Positions 40,700-54,800 of a stretch of DNA of 64,000 nt are shown here, in pieces (position 1 is the first letter of the stretch; every line of letters begins with the position of its first letter). The translations under genes were made by a program, and so were the position numbers. Under the pieces are notes generated by a model, which worked only from the letters and a program-made list of their open reading frames with translations, did no database searches and was not told where the DNA came from. The DNA is from Cladophialophora immunda (lineage: Eukaryota; Ascomycota; Eurotiomycetes; Chaetothyriales; Herpotrichiellaceae). The DNA is taken from the NCBI RefSeq assembly GCF_000835495.1, contig NW_015622543.1, positions 1,962,685 through 2,026,684 on the forward strand, read 5' to 3'.

Positions 40700-43350
40700 A
40701 GCCCTCCCGGAATTATTAATTCTTCTTTATACCCTTTAAAGCCTCCGCAAAATTATCTAGCTGTCTCGAATCTAATTCCTTCGAGCTTATATTCGCGAGA
40801 GCTAACGCCTACCCACTTTACTTTGGGTAGCGCTTAACCATCTAGTAGATCTTCAAAGAGATTAGGAAGCGATCTTTGATGTCGACCTAAACGGTAGATA
40901 ACGTAGCCTGTAAACGCACCTTCTCATAGGTGTTAGCGTTAATAACCGTAAGAGCGTTCTTAACCACCTAAAGCCCATAGCTGCTTTTATCTTATTAGTA
41001 GTTGGATATTAACTTAATATTTCGCGGCGGGATACTGAAAATACGCTCCTTTAATCACTAAACGAAAATATCTAACGCCAGCTTACTACCGCTCGACTAA
41101 CCGAATCGAGAGTCGATGACAGAGTACGACTATATTATCCTATCCGCTATGAAGATAAGCTAGTGGTTTCTAGCGCCTACTAAGTCATTATTGACGATAA
41201 TGAGTCGCCTAGAGAGATTATTAACGTCTCCCTAAGCCTTAAAATCTACTAGATTATTTACTTATCGGTATTAATTGATCTAAAAAAGAAATGCTAAACT
41301 CGAGATAATAGAGCACTTTATATAAGATTCTTTTCGAGAGGCGGTAATCTCGGTATCGATAAAGGAACTACTAACCTATCCGTTATAGTTAGGACTTTAG
41401 AGCGTACTCCGAAGAGCTCTATTCGAGACGTTAGCGGTCTTATAGTTAGGATGCCTAGGTAAGATTTAGTAGCTCTAAGTCTTAAGTTCTTCCTCCTATC
41501 GCTTGATTAGTTATGTTAGGCTCTTCATTAGATCCTCGTATTAGGCCGCGATTCTTTCTAGTCCCTCTAGGTGCATAACGACTCCTTTTTTAGCTATATA
41601 TAGATAGGCGGACGCGTACCTCCCGGGCATATACCTAGCGAGAAGACTTAACGTATCGACTATCTTTTCGACGCCGTATTTATAGTATTTCTGAATGTCT
41701 TCGCGATTAACTAATAGCTTATTCTAGCCGTAATTCGTTTACTTAATATATTTTTAAATTAGCTCCTATATAAATATAATAGGACTTCTAGGGTTTAGAA
41801 TCGGATTTAGTAAGTTCTTAGACGTATCGCTTCTAAGAGATTTTAGTAGAGAGACGGTATTAGAAGGGCTAGTAATACGCATTCCCTAACTCATAAGCTA
41901 CTATCCTACCTTAATCCTATAGAAAAGTCCTAAAATCTTTAGCTTCTTTACACTTAGGTTAAGGGAGATCGTCGAAGTTAGTGACTTAGGTCTAGGAGTC
42001 GTTATCTACGACCGTAGCCGCTTCGCTACGCTCGAGATATTAATTAGGTTAGCTTTCATTTAGTCTACTTATTCTATGCTCCTAATAATAGAGTATTCTT
42101 CTCCCGGTTTTATAAGTTATATTAAACTTCCTCATATTATATCTACCGAGCTAGACCGTATTAGAAGAGATCCTTACTAAGGCCGTATAGGAACGGGGGC
42201 GACTAGCGGAGGAGTAGCTAGAAGGACCGGAGGGGGAGTTTAATCTTATTAAGCGATGCGTGTATTCTAGCGTCTTAAGGAAGTACTAGAGGGGCCTATA
42301 AGTCCTACGAGACTTTTAATCTATAGCTATAGTAAGTTCCCGGTTTTAGAATAAGTGACTAGTTAGTAGATTACCGGTATTAAAGTGTTTCTAGTATTCT
42401 ATACTTACGTATTAAGAGAGGCTATAGGTCTTAGCTTCCCTTCTAACGTAAGGAGGTTAGTATAGTTCGCTAGAAGAACTCCCGTCTAGTATAAGTTATT
42501 CCTTTCTATAAAACTATATTAGATAAGTATCTCCCTCTATATTAGGAGGTCACGTTCTGCGCTCCGAGTATCTAGATTAGGTAGGTTTCCGTTAAGGAGA
42601 GTTTAGATATCACCTATAATTAAGTAGGCCGTAGCGTTAAAGTATCTCCTCTCCCGAATTCTAGTAAGATAGGCGATTATCTCGTATAACGCGTTTTATA
42701 ATAGAAGAAGGGGTGATACGTTATACTATATAGGGTGTTTCCGGGCGAATTAATATTAATCTAAAAGGGTCGTTATATCTCCCCCGTAGGGAATAATTAA
42801 CTTATCGAAGAAGACTTTAGAGGTCTACGTAGGGAGCTTTAAGAATCCACCCTTTAGTATAGGGATACCCTTCTCTTTACATTTATGATTAAAGAGACTT
42901 ATATTATTTACCCTACCGTATTCTAAAAGTAGTTTATTACGCACCTCTATCTAACGATTACGCCTCGTGTCGAACTTCTTCTTTCCTTTCGATAGACTAG
43001 CGTACTTCTTAAAGGCTTTATAGGCGTTAGGAAGGTCTTTAGTAAGGTCGAAGATACGTTAGGCTATAAAGTCGCGAATATCTCCTATCTATCGATATTT
43101 CACTTCGAGAGAGTCGTAAAAGTCCCTAACTCGATTAATGTCGTCCTAGTTTACGGCGACTATTACGTCTTCGAGGGAGACTTCTTAGAGGTTATCGGGA
43201 TGTTTAACGGTAAGAATAGACTGATTATTAACGGTTCCGGCATTAAGTACTTAGTATTGAGCGCTCTTACTAACCGTAGATATTAAAGTAGGGTTTAGAT
43301 AGATTATTAGAGGTTTTAATAGTAGTGCCCTTAGATTCCTGGATATCTTA
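40700..43350 (-). pseudogene. RIP-decayed second coding region of family 1 ending in a Ulp1/C48 protease-like domain
   Basis: Downstream of integrase, a 2.7-kb stretch on the minus strand still reads as protein if stops at former Gln/Trp codons are ignored. Near 43.0-42.7 kb are segments such as KCVSLSKGKKEF and EKGIPILKGGFLKLPI, also present in the plus copy. The end resembles a Ulp1 catalytic core. His (codon 41,165-41,163) is followed by a TAG where Trp is expected, then LIFIADR. Asp (41,114-41,112) comes 17 residues later in SVIDSRFG. Then come a DKSS block and TAT (Tyr, 40,979-40,977) before GL.VVKNAL, where the catalytic Cys (TGT) should be; a TG to TA change explains it. Upstream domains are unrecognised. 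In Ulp1 proteins the His-Asp-Cys triad cuts SUMO-like tags; this copy must be dead. Confidence 0.5.
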
Positions 43351-44639
43351 CTAATGAGCTTATAAACGTATAGAGAGAGGAGTTTAGAAGGAAGGTTCTA
43401 ATAGAAACGTTAAGTTAAGAGCGCGTTAAGTTATCTAAACGGTAAACTTAAAGGTAAACTTATATTAAGATCCCTAACCTATATCTTCTAGAGTTTTACT
43501 TAAAAGATAATATTAAGAGTAGATTAAGATGAGAGAACCCTAAATAACTCGCGAGGGCGTAGGAGATAGGAGATTAGGTCGTAAGACTATAGTAGGAAGG
43601 AAGGTTAGTTGAAAGGTGAGAGATAGATACTTATACCTAATCGTTTAGGCGTATATACTCCCTGGCGTTTCTATAGTAGAACCTTCCTATTTTACGTTTT
43701 AGATTATCACCCTTCGAACTAATCCCATACTAGACTCTAACTCCTAGTAATAGGGTTATTATTAGTACTATCACTAGTATATGACGACTCCGCTATCGTC
43801 TAGCGGTGACGCTTAAGACTATTAAGTTATTACATCTATAACTAGTCTTTCTCCTTTCCTCTACGTATGAATCTTTAGCATATTTACCTAGTCTATTAAG
43901 GTATTCTTTAGAGTCTCGCATTAGCCTTACCGTTAATAGTACTAGGCGCGGATAGCTATTTTTACTATCTTAGGCTTTAACTAATCAGCGTACTTCCTTT
44001 TTCCTTATATAGTATATAGGTAAATTCTAACTAATAAGAGTCCGCGCTAATTTCCTTAGCGTTAACCTTAAACTTTCTTCTCTAGTATACCTTTTATCTT
44101 TATCTTTTAGTTCTTTCTTAGTCTAGCGAACTACGCTATTCCCTCCCTCCTTCTTTTTAATAGCGGAGTTCCGTAGCTATCGAGATTATAGAGCTAAGAG
44201 TATTATAGTTCGCCCTCTTTTAGGAGTCTATTAGAGAGGAAAAGGCATTTCTAAGAAGTCTAGACTTAGCGGCTTTTACGTTAGAGCGTTACCTCTCCTA
44301 CCGCTTTACGATAGCTAAGCGTAGGGGTAGTAAAGAAACCTAAGTAGTTTATATTTTAAGAGATTCTCCGAAGACAGTTAGACCGCTATATTCCCTCCGT
44401 ATTTATTCGGTTACTAGAGGAATTTCAACTACTATCGTTAAGGGTGACGGTATTATTATTCTATTTTAGAGTCTATAGCTGCGGCGGGGGTGAGTCTCGT
44501 CTAGGTCTAGGGGGTAAGAGTCCTAGTCTATAGCATCTCCTATCTTCGTAAGATATAGTAGATCTTATGTCGCGGTTCTTTACGAGTTTTCGTCGTTAGT
44601 AACCTCTCCTAGCGCTGAATCTTCCCCGATTAGGAAGTC

Positions 44640-47600
44640 TACTAGCCTAGAATAGAATCTCTTTAAGCGATTAGTAGCGTAAGTATCTATTAGATAAGTA
44701 CCGTTAAGTTCCGCTAACGTATACGTACCCTTCTCTTAATTAGCTTCCATAATTCTAAACGGTCCGAACTATCAAAAGACTAACTTCTTTTCTATAGATA
44801 TGTCCATTAATCCTACGGTATCGTAGCTAAGTATAAGTATACTCACCTTAAATAGTTTAGGATGTAAGCTATATCGTTTATCGAACTATTCCTTCCTAAG
44901 TCTTTACATCCTATTTAGGTAAGCTACCGCCTCTTCTAAGTCTTTATTCTACCTTTCGAGGGCTTAGGCCCTTATAGTAATTAAATCCATAGTATTAATA
45001 ACTTTATCCTAGTTTATAATATTCTAAGTCGTAATCTTAAGTTTAATCGGTAAAATTAGTTAGTCTAAGAATTTAATCTCGTATAGTATTATCCTAGTTC
45101 TAGCTTTAATAGTTATCCGGTCCGCCTAAAGGACGGTATAAAGGTGATTTATCTATATGCCTCCTCCGTTAGTTTAATACATTTTTAAAAGGGCATTTAT
45201 AATACCTTTATATCCTACCTCTACTTACCCATTAGCCTAAGGGTAGTAGGTAGAGGTAATAACGCATTTAATCCCGTATCTTTCAGTAAGTTCTTTTACT
45301 TATCTCTTATTTTCTAGCTTACCGTCGTATACTAATTTCCTAAATAGTCCATAGCGATAGATAATCTCTTTATATAGGAACTTCGCTACTATCGCGCTAT
45401 TAGCGGAGGTAATACCTCTAGACTCGACCTAGTCGCTTATGTTACTCCGGGCTTCCATAAGGTACCTTTTTTCTTATAATAATGGTATCGGGGTGTAGTT
45501 AACGCTAATTTATTCCTATCGTATATCGACTAACGTAGGAAATATCTTATTATATAGCCTCCTACTTTCCCGGAACTAGTATTTAGGGTAAGTCTTTACG
45601 AATACCTAGATATCTCGATACTAACCTTTCTAGAAATAGCGATCGGATACTCTCTAATATATCGCCTTACGCCTAAAGTATCTAGAGTTATTATATATTA
45701 ACTTAAGGATCCTCTTTCTTTTAGTACTACTATCGACGACTCGTTAACTCGACTTATTTACTATTAGTTTTCTAAATAGATAACCTTCTTAGACGAAAAA
45801 GTATATAGAATTCTTCTATAAGCGTTTAAACTCTTTATTACTTATCCTCTATAGATATTACTAATCCTAGAAGTATTTCGTAAGCTACTTCGAACGTTCT
45901 AAGTATTCGTCTTTAAAGAGCTAGACTACGCGCGGTTCTCGTAGGTCTATAGTCCAATCTCTCGCGCGAATCACTACCGGCCTTACTATTACGAAGTCTC
46001 TTCTAGTAGTAGTCTATTTAATAGGCTAAAGGCTCCTACGTATAAAAAGCATTTAGACTTTAATCTAATTATCAATATCCTCCTCCTCCTTAGCTTCCTT
46101 TAGATCTTCTTTAGTCGGAGGACGTTAGGATAGTGCGTTAGTGACTATATTCTTATTACTAGGTATATATCGTACTTTAAAGTTGAATTTTCGGATCTAT
46201 ACTAACTACTAATTTACTACTATCTCTAGGAGATCTATAGACTACTAGTTAAGCTACGCCGCGAGAGTTATTACGTCCGTCTTTACTACGAAGTGGACGG
46301 TATATAACTACCGTTTAAACTTCTTTAAGGCCTTTAGAAGCCCTCGAGCTTCTCGTTTTAAGGTATCGTATTCTAGTTTAGCTTTAACCTAGATACTACT
46401 CTCGTACTAAGTAGCTCTCCGTTTTTACGTTGCCGGATCGATCTATATAATCACCGCACTCTATCCACGTCTACTAGCGTTAACCGCTAGGATGATAAGA
46501 CTAGCCTATTCCCCATAGTTAAGGCTTACTAAGGCTAGAGGAGAAGATAGCGTAAGTTTAAGGGCTTTTATACTCTAGTCTTAAACCTTAGTCTATTTCT
46601 AGGGTACGTTTTTCCTAAGTAATACGTATAGGGGCTTAGCTAGTATTATAAAGTATAGAATCTAGATATAGTAATAGACATAAATCCTAAGGAACCTATA
46701 GAGTTCTAACTGATTAGTTAGGACTGGCTAGGTTAGGATTTTATAAGTCTTCGATTCTTAAGGATATTATCTATCTCTATTATAGATATACCTAACTACC
46801 TCTATTCTATTTATATAGAGCTATAATTTCTAGCCTATAACTATAGCTCCGGCTCTTTTAAGATTAAGTATTACCTCGTTAAGGTTGATTAAGTACTCTA
46901 ATATAAAGAGACGTATTCCTAGCGTCACTTCCTATTATCGATAATCTATCTTTAGGCCCTTTACCGTAATATTATCTAGAAACGGATAAGTACGCTTTAG
47001 GATTTATTCCTATAGAATATAGTTTATAATCCTTATAAACTATGCTACTAAATTCATAGTCTCTTAAGGTAAGGTTATGTATCGAACTAACCTAATTAGA
47101 GTCTAGATAGCTATAAGGTCGTAACTCTCCTTTACGAGTTCTATTTAGTCATAACTAGAGAGCTAATCTAGTAGAGAAGTTATATATATCCCCGAGAACT
47201 CTTCTGCGAAGTCGTCTAATAAAGGGGGTAGATTCGCATCCCTTATAGTAACTTAGTTAATATTTTAAGCGGCGATAACTAGCCGATACTTCCCTAGCTT
47301 CTTCTTCTTAACTAGGAAGAACGGGTTTCTATATAAACTATAGCTAAACTCGAAGAGACGCTACTAGATCTTATCCTTAACTAGTTTAATTATAACCGGT
47401 TCGAGTACCTTAGGAACTAGAAAACTCTTCGCCTACTATAGGGTATAAGGAACGGTCCGAATAACCTACGATAGTATAACTTCATATCGGACTTAACTAA
47501 TTTCATTAACTTCCTATACTAATACTCCTTCTCGATTATATAGGATTTCTAGAAGGACTTCCTTCTTAGAGAGTATTAAATTAAGCCCGATCACTAGCTT

Positions 47601-50600
47601 TTCTAGATATTTCGACGTTAAACGTTCTCTATAGGGGAAAGATACGAGTCTCGGCTTTATCTATTACGAAAATAGATATAGTCGTCTATTAGAGGTAGCT
47701 TATTCCCTTAAGATCGCCCGTACTCTCTAGTCTAAAAGACTACTAGGCGTTGAACTATCTTACTAGTCTATATCTATAGACTTCACTTTATCTACCTTTT
47801 TCTTATAGAGGGTATTGATTTAAGCCTTAAAAGGTCTTTCTACTTAATAACGTTCATAACGTTACTTATTCTCCAGATCCTATCTTAATACCTTAGTATC
47901 TACTAGCCTTAACGACCTCATAAACTAGCCGTTATCTTATATATTAAAAGGCTTAGTTTTGAATTATAAGTCCTAAAGGTCTTTATCGTCTAATTCGAAA
48001 GGCTTACCTATAGAGATTAGTTCATTATTTTAGTCTACTTAGAAGTCAATAGCTAGGGTCCTAAGTTTCCTCCGAGCCCTTACGGATACGAGTATAGACT
48101 TCTTTATCGTTCTATACTTACTTAGCCTTTTAAAGATATTAAGTATATGAGTTTAAATATCGTAGATATATCTCGATCTTTAGCGAGGTTAGGAGTAGTC
48201 TAGGTAACTATCTGCACTCTCTTACCGATGTAGCTATTTATTAACCTAATAATATAAGTATCTTTATCCTTTTCCTAGACTAACCCTTACACTATCTTCT
48301 AGAATAGTCTCCCTAAGATAAAACGGTAGGTTAGATTTATAGTATTTATCATGTAGACGTTTATTAGGACCTTAACTCCGGTAATATTAATAACGAAGTC
48401 TTCAATTATACCTATGAACTTTTCTTAGTCTCTATTGAACCCTACGGCGTTATAGATAAACTTAGCCTTCCGTAGATACTGAGATAGACCTATCTCTTCT
48501 ATTAGGGTAAGGGTTATTAGGTTGATCTCTACTCTAGTATCTAGTAAGGAATCTTCGTATCTCCCTCTTATTTTGACCGATAGGTAGGGATATCTACTAT
48601 GATATAATCGCGGTCAAATTAGATGGTCTACTAATGGATTTATTTATACGGTCCTAATTCTAGTAGTAGGCTCGCCTTCCGCCTACGTAGGCCGTACGCT
48701 AATACCTCTTAAGGTATAACCTTAATAGATCGACTCCTACTTATTTTCGTTATAATACTAATGTTTACGAGAGAACTACTTGTCTTAAACTTCCTTTATT
48801 AATAGTAAATCCCTTATTTAAATAGAGACTTCTTAGTTCAGTAGGTAGTTTATAATTCTACTAACGCCGTTTAGATCTTATAATAAAGCCTTTCGGAGAG
48901 GTCTAGGTCTAGGTGGTCCGTACGTAACCTCTTTTATAGCCTAAGGGCGTAATAATACCTAGCGAGGCTAGGAAGGCTCTAATAGATCTTCTATTACAGT
49001 ATCCTAGGAGAGTAGGTTATATAATCGGTTATCCTATACATTATATAGGGAAATTCCTAGTCTCTAATTAGTTAAGTTAATTAGTCTTAGCGAATTATCT
49101 ACGATCTCATTATATATAATCTCCCTAGTTAGTCTCGCTCTCTACGTTATATATTATCTCGGTCCCTCTATAGGCGGTTTATAAGCTCTAATCTAAGGGT
49201 ATTTTATCTACGTATATCCGCCTTATTAAGGGACTAGGCGCTTTCCTAGGGTATTAATATAGACTTCGCTCTAAGGCTAATTAATGCGAATCCCCTTTAA
49301 GCCTACCGCATTTAGGGCTTAGGAATCATCCTTAGAGTCGTCTAGGGTAGCATAATCAGGTTTCGATCTAACTACGCGGACAGCGTTTATCCTTATGCCT
49401 AGCGGTGCTAGGTTAGCGTCTCTTATACTATACGGCTATCTAGATATAATACCGGAATTTAGATTAATTTCCCTTATAATCTATTTTAGCCTTTCGACCT
49501 TTATCTCTTTAATAGGGATCGATAGAGTAGGCGAAGGACGGTCTTAGCCTCTAAACTTCCTAAGGGCGATTTTATAGTTAGGATTAAGGTATAACACTCT
49601 AGTAGCTTTCTAATGTACTTACTAAGGGTCTTCTCGTAATATATATCCTAACTATCTATAAAGGAAGTAGTTAGCTCTAGAGTTACTTAAGTTCGAGCTT
49701 CGCCTACTTAACTACCCGCTATAATACTACGGTTTCTCTCCGAACTAAACTAAATAATCTTAAGCTAACTAACTACGTAAGGGCTAGATTACTTCTTAAG
49801 GTACCTCTTTTAGTACTTTAATCAGCCGACTTATGAATTCTAGAGTAATAACGTCTTATACCTAGACTAATAGTATTAACGCTCCTATTAGACGAGTTAA
49901 TTCTTTCACTAATTAGTCACTATTTTTCGGGGTAAGTAGTTAATTTACTAAAGATAACGAAGCATTCCTATCTATCTTTATTATATCTATATAGTTATCC
50001 CGATAGCGTTACTCCCTAGGGTCTTCCTTTCGAGCGGTTGAAGGTCGAGTCTCCCTCTCGTATATTAGCTCTTAGAATTCCTCGTTAAGTACCCCTTATA
50101 TAAATTTCTTCGTCTTATTATTAATATCCTATAGCTCCTTTACTTATTCCTAGTATTTCTAGAAGTTCAAATTCTCTAGTTTTTAGTCTATTAAGTTTTA
50201 TTTCTTCCGAATCTTATCTATATAGGCCTTTAGTAATCCGGATAGAAGGAGCCGATAGTACGTATGATTTATCTTAGCCCCGGTCTAAATTAAGTAAGTT
50301 ATAGCCTTACGGAATTAATAGAGATATAGTTCTAGACTCTAGGACTTTTCTTACTAGTACTTTATAAGTACCTAAAGGTATTAAATACTTAATATCCGCT
50401 ACGTTTTATCCTAGTCTTTATATTTATCTAAGACCTTCTCTTTAAACTTCTCCTAATCTATTATATCGAACTTAGTAAGCTCTTTATAATACTCCTTCTT
50501 TACCTTTAATATAAAGCGAATAGACCTATAGATACGTTCTCCGCTTACTATTACTTAGTTATATTTATATAGCTCTTTAAACTCCTTAAAGAAAGAAGTT

Positions 50601-50650
50601 ACGTTCTTTCTATTAAAATATAGAAGATTATCACTTCTATCCGAACTCTA
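44640..50650 (-). pseudogene. RIP-decayed gag-pol of the minus-strand family-1 element
   Basis: Mirrors the plus copy. Visible marks on the minus strand: gag text around 50.6-49.6 kb, the protease-like LLDT..INLI segment at about 48.54 kb, the RT catalytic strand at about 46,980 (FLDN, mutated from FLDD), RNase H-like text about 46.5-46.1 kb, and the integrase block (AKFLYKEIIYRYR; ELTERYGIKR) about 45.4-45.2 kb. The long RT with FLD.IIVKG and the integrase wording place it in a fungal Ty3/Gypsy branch. Dozens of TAG/TAA codons make it non-functional. Confidence 0.82.
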
Positions 50651-51521
50651 GGGTATTTATCTTATCGATATTATAGAAGGAGAGACGTATAGCGGCTACA
50701 CTATAGAATCTAGCGTTAATAGATCTTATAAGCTAACGCTTGACATTATTAGTAGTCCTAGCTTTCCTTTACTATTTAAGCCTCCCGCGGACGACATTTC
50801 GTTATTTTTATGTTTTTATATACGTTTTTCAGTGTTTTTATCGGTTTTATTAGTTATATCTTCGTAACTTCTCTCCTCTCCTTTATTAAGTCCCTTACCC
50901 TTCTCGTTCCTTATCTCTACTAGTAATTTCTATTGATACTATAGCTCTACTTCCCGATAATAGCGCTCTAACTTTACCCACCTCCGTAAGCTCAGCCTTC
51001 CTATCCATTATCGCTATTCCTTAAATAGTTCTACGTTTTATTAGCTTCCCCTAAGCTCCTTAGCTAGGGGTTTTTAGGGTCAAACGCTTTCCCTATCCCT
51101 CGAGGGATATATCTCTTCCTTAGTTCTTCTATGTAATCTAAATAGTTATAAAGTCGTTAGTTTTCCACCCTATATAGTAGTAGTAAATATATATAGCTAG
51201 TAGTTCTAAAGGGTACCCTAAGTAGCGGTCTTCATAAATAGCTAACGTAACCTATCCTATATAGCGGGATAGACTTACTTAGCTAGTAATCCCTAAGGTA
51301 TACCTTACGTAGCGGTTCTACATGTATAGTCAGCGTTCTCCAGATTCAGTTAGGTAGGTAGGTAAGTAAGTAATTCTTCAGTTCCGTTAGTCTAGTCGTT
51401 TATCGTAGTTATGTTATCGTTTCTTCTTCTTTAGTTTTGATCTTCTCCTACCGCTCGTAAAGAGACGCCTATGCGTAAGTATTTTTCCTATTAAGCATTG
51501 AGTTCTTATTAGAGGCACTAA

Positions 51522-51799
51522 TGAACTAGGGCGAGGCTTCTAGCTATAGGCGCTAACTCGTACGGCGGTAGGTAATAGGCGCGTTCATATCTTGTCAAGT
51601 AGTTGATTGATTATCTTGTTATTTTTCTATCTACCTAGGCGAATAACAAAAGAAAAGACTACTAAGCTAAAGTGGTACTCTCGAACTGACCAATTAGAGA
51701 GTGGTAACGTTTACCTGTACAATATATAGCCAAAAGTTGACTAATCACCTTACTCGCCCACCTTGCATCTCAGGTCCTCTCTAAACCTTTCCCATTACA
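51522..51799 (-). repeat. 5' LTR of the minus-strand family-1 element
   Basis: 278 bp; on the minus strand TGTAATGGGAAAGG...CCCTAGTTCA. It differs from the 3' LTR at 40,361 at scattered, mostly RIP-type sites. The first four bases to its right (CTAT, 51,800-51,803) are the target duplication. Confidence 0.87.
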
Positions 51800-51849
51800 C
51801 TATATGTCCCTCCTTCTATAATATCGATAAGATAAATACCCTAGAGTTC

Positions 51850-54800
51850 GGATAGAAGTGATAATCTTTTATATTTTAATAGAAAGAACATAACTTCTTT
51901 CTTTAAGAAGTTTAAAGAGCTATATAAATATAACTAAGTAATAGTAAGCGGAGAATGTATCCGTAGATCTATTCGCTTTATATTAAAGGTGAAGAAGGAG
52001 TATTATAAAGAGCTTATTAAGTTTAATATAATAGATTAGGAGAAGTTTAAAGAGAAGGTCTTAGATAAATATAAAGACCGGAATAAAATATAGCGAATAT
52101 TAAGTATTTAATACCTTTAGGTACTCGCGAAGTATTAGTAAGAAAAGTCCTAGAGTCTAGAACTATATCTCTATTAATTCTATAAGACTATAACTTACTT
52201 AATTTAGACTAAAGCTAAGATAAATCATACGTACTATTAGCTCCTTCTATCCGGATTACTAAAGGTCTATATAGATAAGATTTAGAAGAAATAAAACTTA
52301 ATAGATCGAAAACTAGAGAATTCGAACTTCTAGAAATACTAGGAATAAGTAAAGGAACTATAGGATACTAATAATAAGACGAAGAAATTTATATAAGGGG
52401 TACTTAATAAGGAATTTTAAGAGCTAATATATAAGAGGGAGACTTAACCTTTAATCGCTTAAAAGGAAGACTCTAGGGAGTAACGTCGCTAGGATAACTA
52501 TATGGATATAATAAAGATAGATAGGAATACTTCGTTATCTTTAGTAAATCGACTATCTATCCTAAAAAATAGTGACTAATTAGTAGAAGAATTAACTTAT
52601 CTAATAAGAGCGTTAATACTACTAGTTTAGGTATAAGACGCTATTACTCTAGAATTTATAAGTTAGCTAATTAAAGTACTAAAAGGGGTGCCTTAAGAAG
52701 TAATCTAGCCCTTACGTAGTTAGTTAGCTTAAGATCGTTTAGTTCGGTTTAGAGAGAAACCGTAGTATTATAACGGGTAGTTAAGTAGGCGAAGCTTAAA
52801 CTTAAGTAACTCTAGAGCTAACTACTTCCTTTATAGGTAGTTAGGATATATATTACGAGAAGACCCTTAGTAAGTATATTAGAAAGCTACTAGAGCGTTA
52901 TATCTTAATCCTAACTATAAAATCGCCCTTAGGAAGTTTAGAGGCTAAGACCGTCCTTTACTCACTTTATTAATCCCTATTAAAGAGATAAAGGTTAAAA
53001 GGCTAGAATAGATTATAAGGGAAATTAATCTGAATTCCGGTATTACGTCTGGATAGCCGTACGGTACGAGAGACGCTAATCTAGTACTACTAGGCATAAG
53101 GATAAACGCCGTCCGCGTAGCCGGATCGAAACCTAATTATACTACCCTAGACGACTCTAAGGATAATTCCTAAGCCCTAAATACGGTAAGCTTAAAGGGG
53201 ATTTATATTGATTAGCCTTAGAGCGAAGTTTATATTAATACCCTAGGAAAGCGCTTAGCTCCTTAATAAGGCGGATATACGTAGGTAAAATACCCTTAGA
53301 TTAGAGCTTATAAATCACCTATAGAGGGACTAAGATAATATATAATACGGAGAGCGAGACTAACTAGGGAGATTATATATAACGGGATCGTAGATAATTT
53401 ATTAGGACTAATTAACTTAACTAATTAGAGACTAGGAATTTCCCTATATAATGTATAGGATAACTAATTACGTAACCTACTCTCCTAGGATACCGTAATA
53501 GAAGATCTATTAGAGCCTTCCTAGCTTCACTAGGTATTATTACGCCCTTAGGCTATAAAAGAGATTATATATAGATTATTTAGACTTAGACCTCTCTAAA
53601 AGGCTTTATTATAAGATCTAAATAGCGTTAGTAGAATTATAAACTACTTACTAAACTAAGAAGTCTCTATTTAAATAGGGGATTTACTATTAATAAAGGA
53701 AGTTCGAGACGAGTAGTTCTCTCGTAAATATTAGTATTATAACGAAAATAAGTAGGAGTTAATCTATTAAGGTTATACCTTAAGAGGTATTGGCGTACGG
53801 CCTATATAGGCGGAAGGCGAGCCTACTACTAGGATCGGGACTATATAAATAAATCCATTAGTAGACTATCTGATTTAACCGCGATTATATCATAGTAGAT
53901 ATCCCTACCTATCGGTCAAAATAAGAGGGAGATATAAAGATTCCTTACTAGATACTAGAGTAAAGATCAACCTAATAACCCTTACTCTAGTAGAAGAGAT
54001 AGGTCTATCTTAGTATCTATAGAAGGCTAAGTTTATTCATAACGCTATAGGGTTTAATAGAGACTAAGAAAAGTTCGTAGGTATAATTAAAGACTTTATT
54101 ATTAGTATCGCTAGAGTTAAGGTCCTAATAAACGTCTATATGACGAATACTATAGATCTAACTTACCGTTTTATCTTAGGGAGACTATTCTAGAAGGTAA
54201 CGTAAGGGTTAGTCTAGGAAAAGGATAAAGATACTTATATTATTAGATTAATAGATAGCTACGTTAGTAAGAGAGTATAGATAGTTACTTAGACTACTCT
54301 TAACCTTACTAAAGATCGAGATATATTTATAATATTTAAACTTATATACTTAATATCTTTAAAAGACTAAGTGAGTATAGAATAATAAAGAAGTCTATAC
54401 TCGTATCTATAAGGGCTTAGAGGAAACCTAGGACCTTAACTATTAACTTCTAAGTAGACTAAAATAACGAACTAATCTCCGTAGGCGAGCCTTTTGAATT
54501 AGACGACGAAGATCTCTAGGACTTATAATTTAAGACTAAGTCTTTTAATATATAAGATAATAACTAGTTTATAAGGTTATTAAGGCTAGTAAATACTAAG
54601 GCGTTAAGATAGGATCTAGAGAACGAGTAACGTTATGAACGTTATTAAGCGGAAAGACCTTTTAAGACTTAAATTAATACTCTCTATAAGAAAAAGGTAG
54701 ATAAAGTGAAGCCTATAGATATAGACTAGTAAGATAGTTTAACGCCTAGTAGTCTTTTAGACTAGAGAGTACGGGTAATCTTAAGGGAATAAGTTACCTC

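Larger units (their letters stand above)
40361..51799 (-). mobile_element. Family-1 Ty3/Gypsy retrotransposon, complete minus-strand copy nested in the plus-strand copy, RIP-decayed
   Basis: 11.4 kb between two 278-bp LTRs in the same (minus) orientation, with CTAT target duplication (40,357-40,360 and 51,800-51,803). Reading on the minus strand: LTR, primer site, about 0.8-kb leader, gag (to about 49.6 kb), protease (about 48.5 kb), RT (about 47 kb), RNase H (about 46.3 kb), integrase (about 45.8-44.6 kb), then about 4 kb more ending in a Ulp1-like domain, a purine-rich tract and the 3' LTR. It is about 8 kb co-linear with the plus copy (plus position x matches about 102,495 minus x). No open frame survives. 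Confidence 0.9.
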
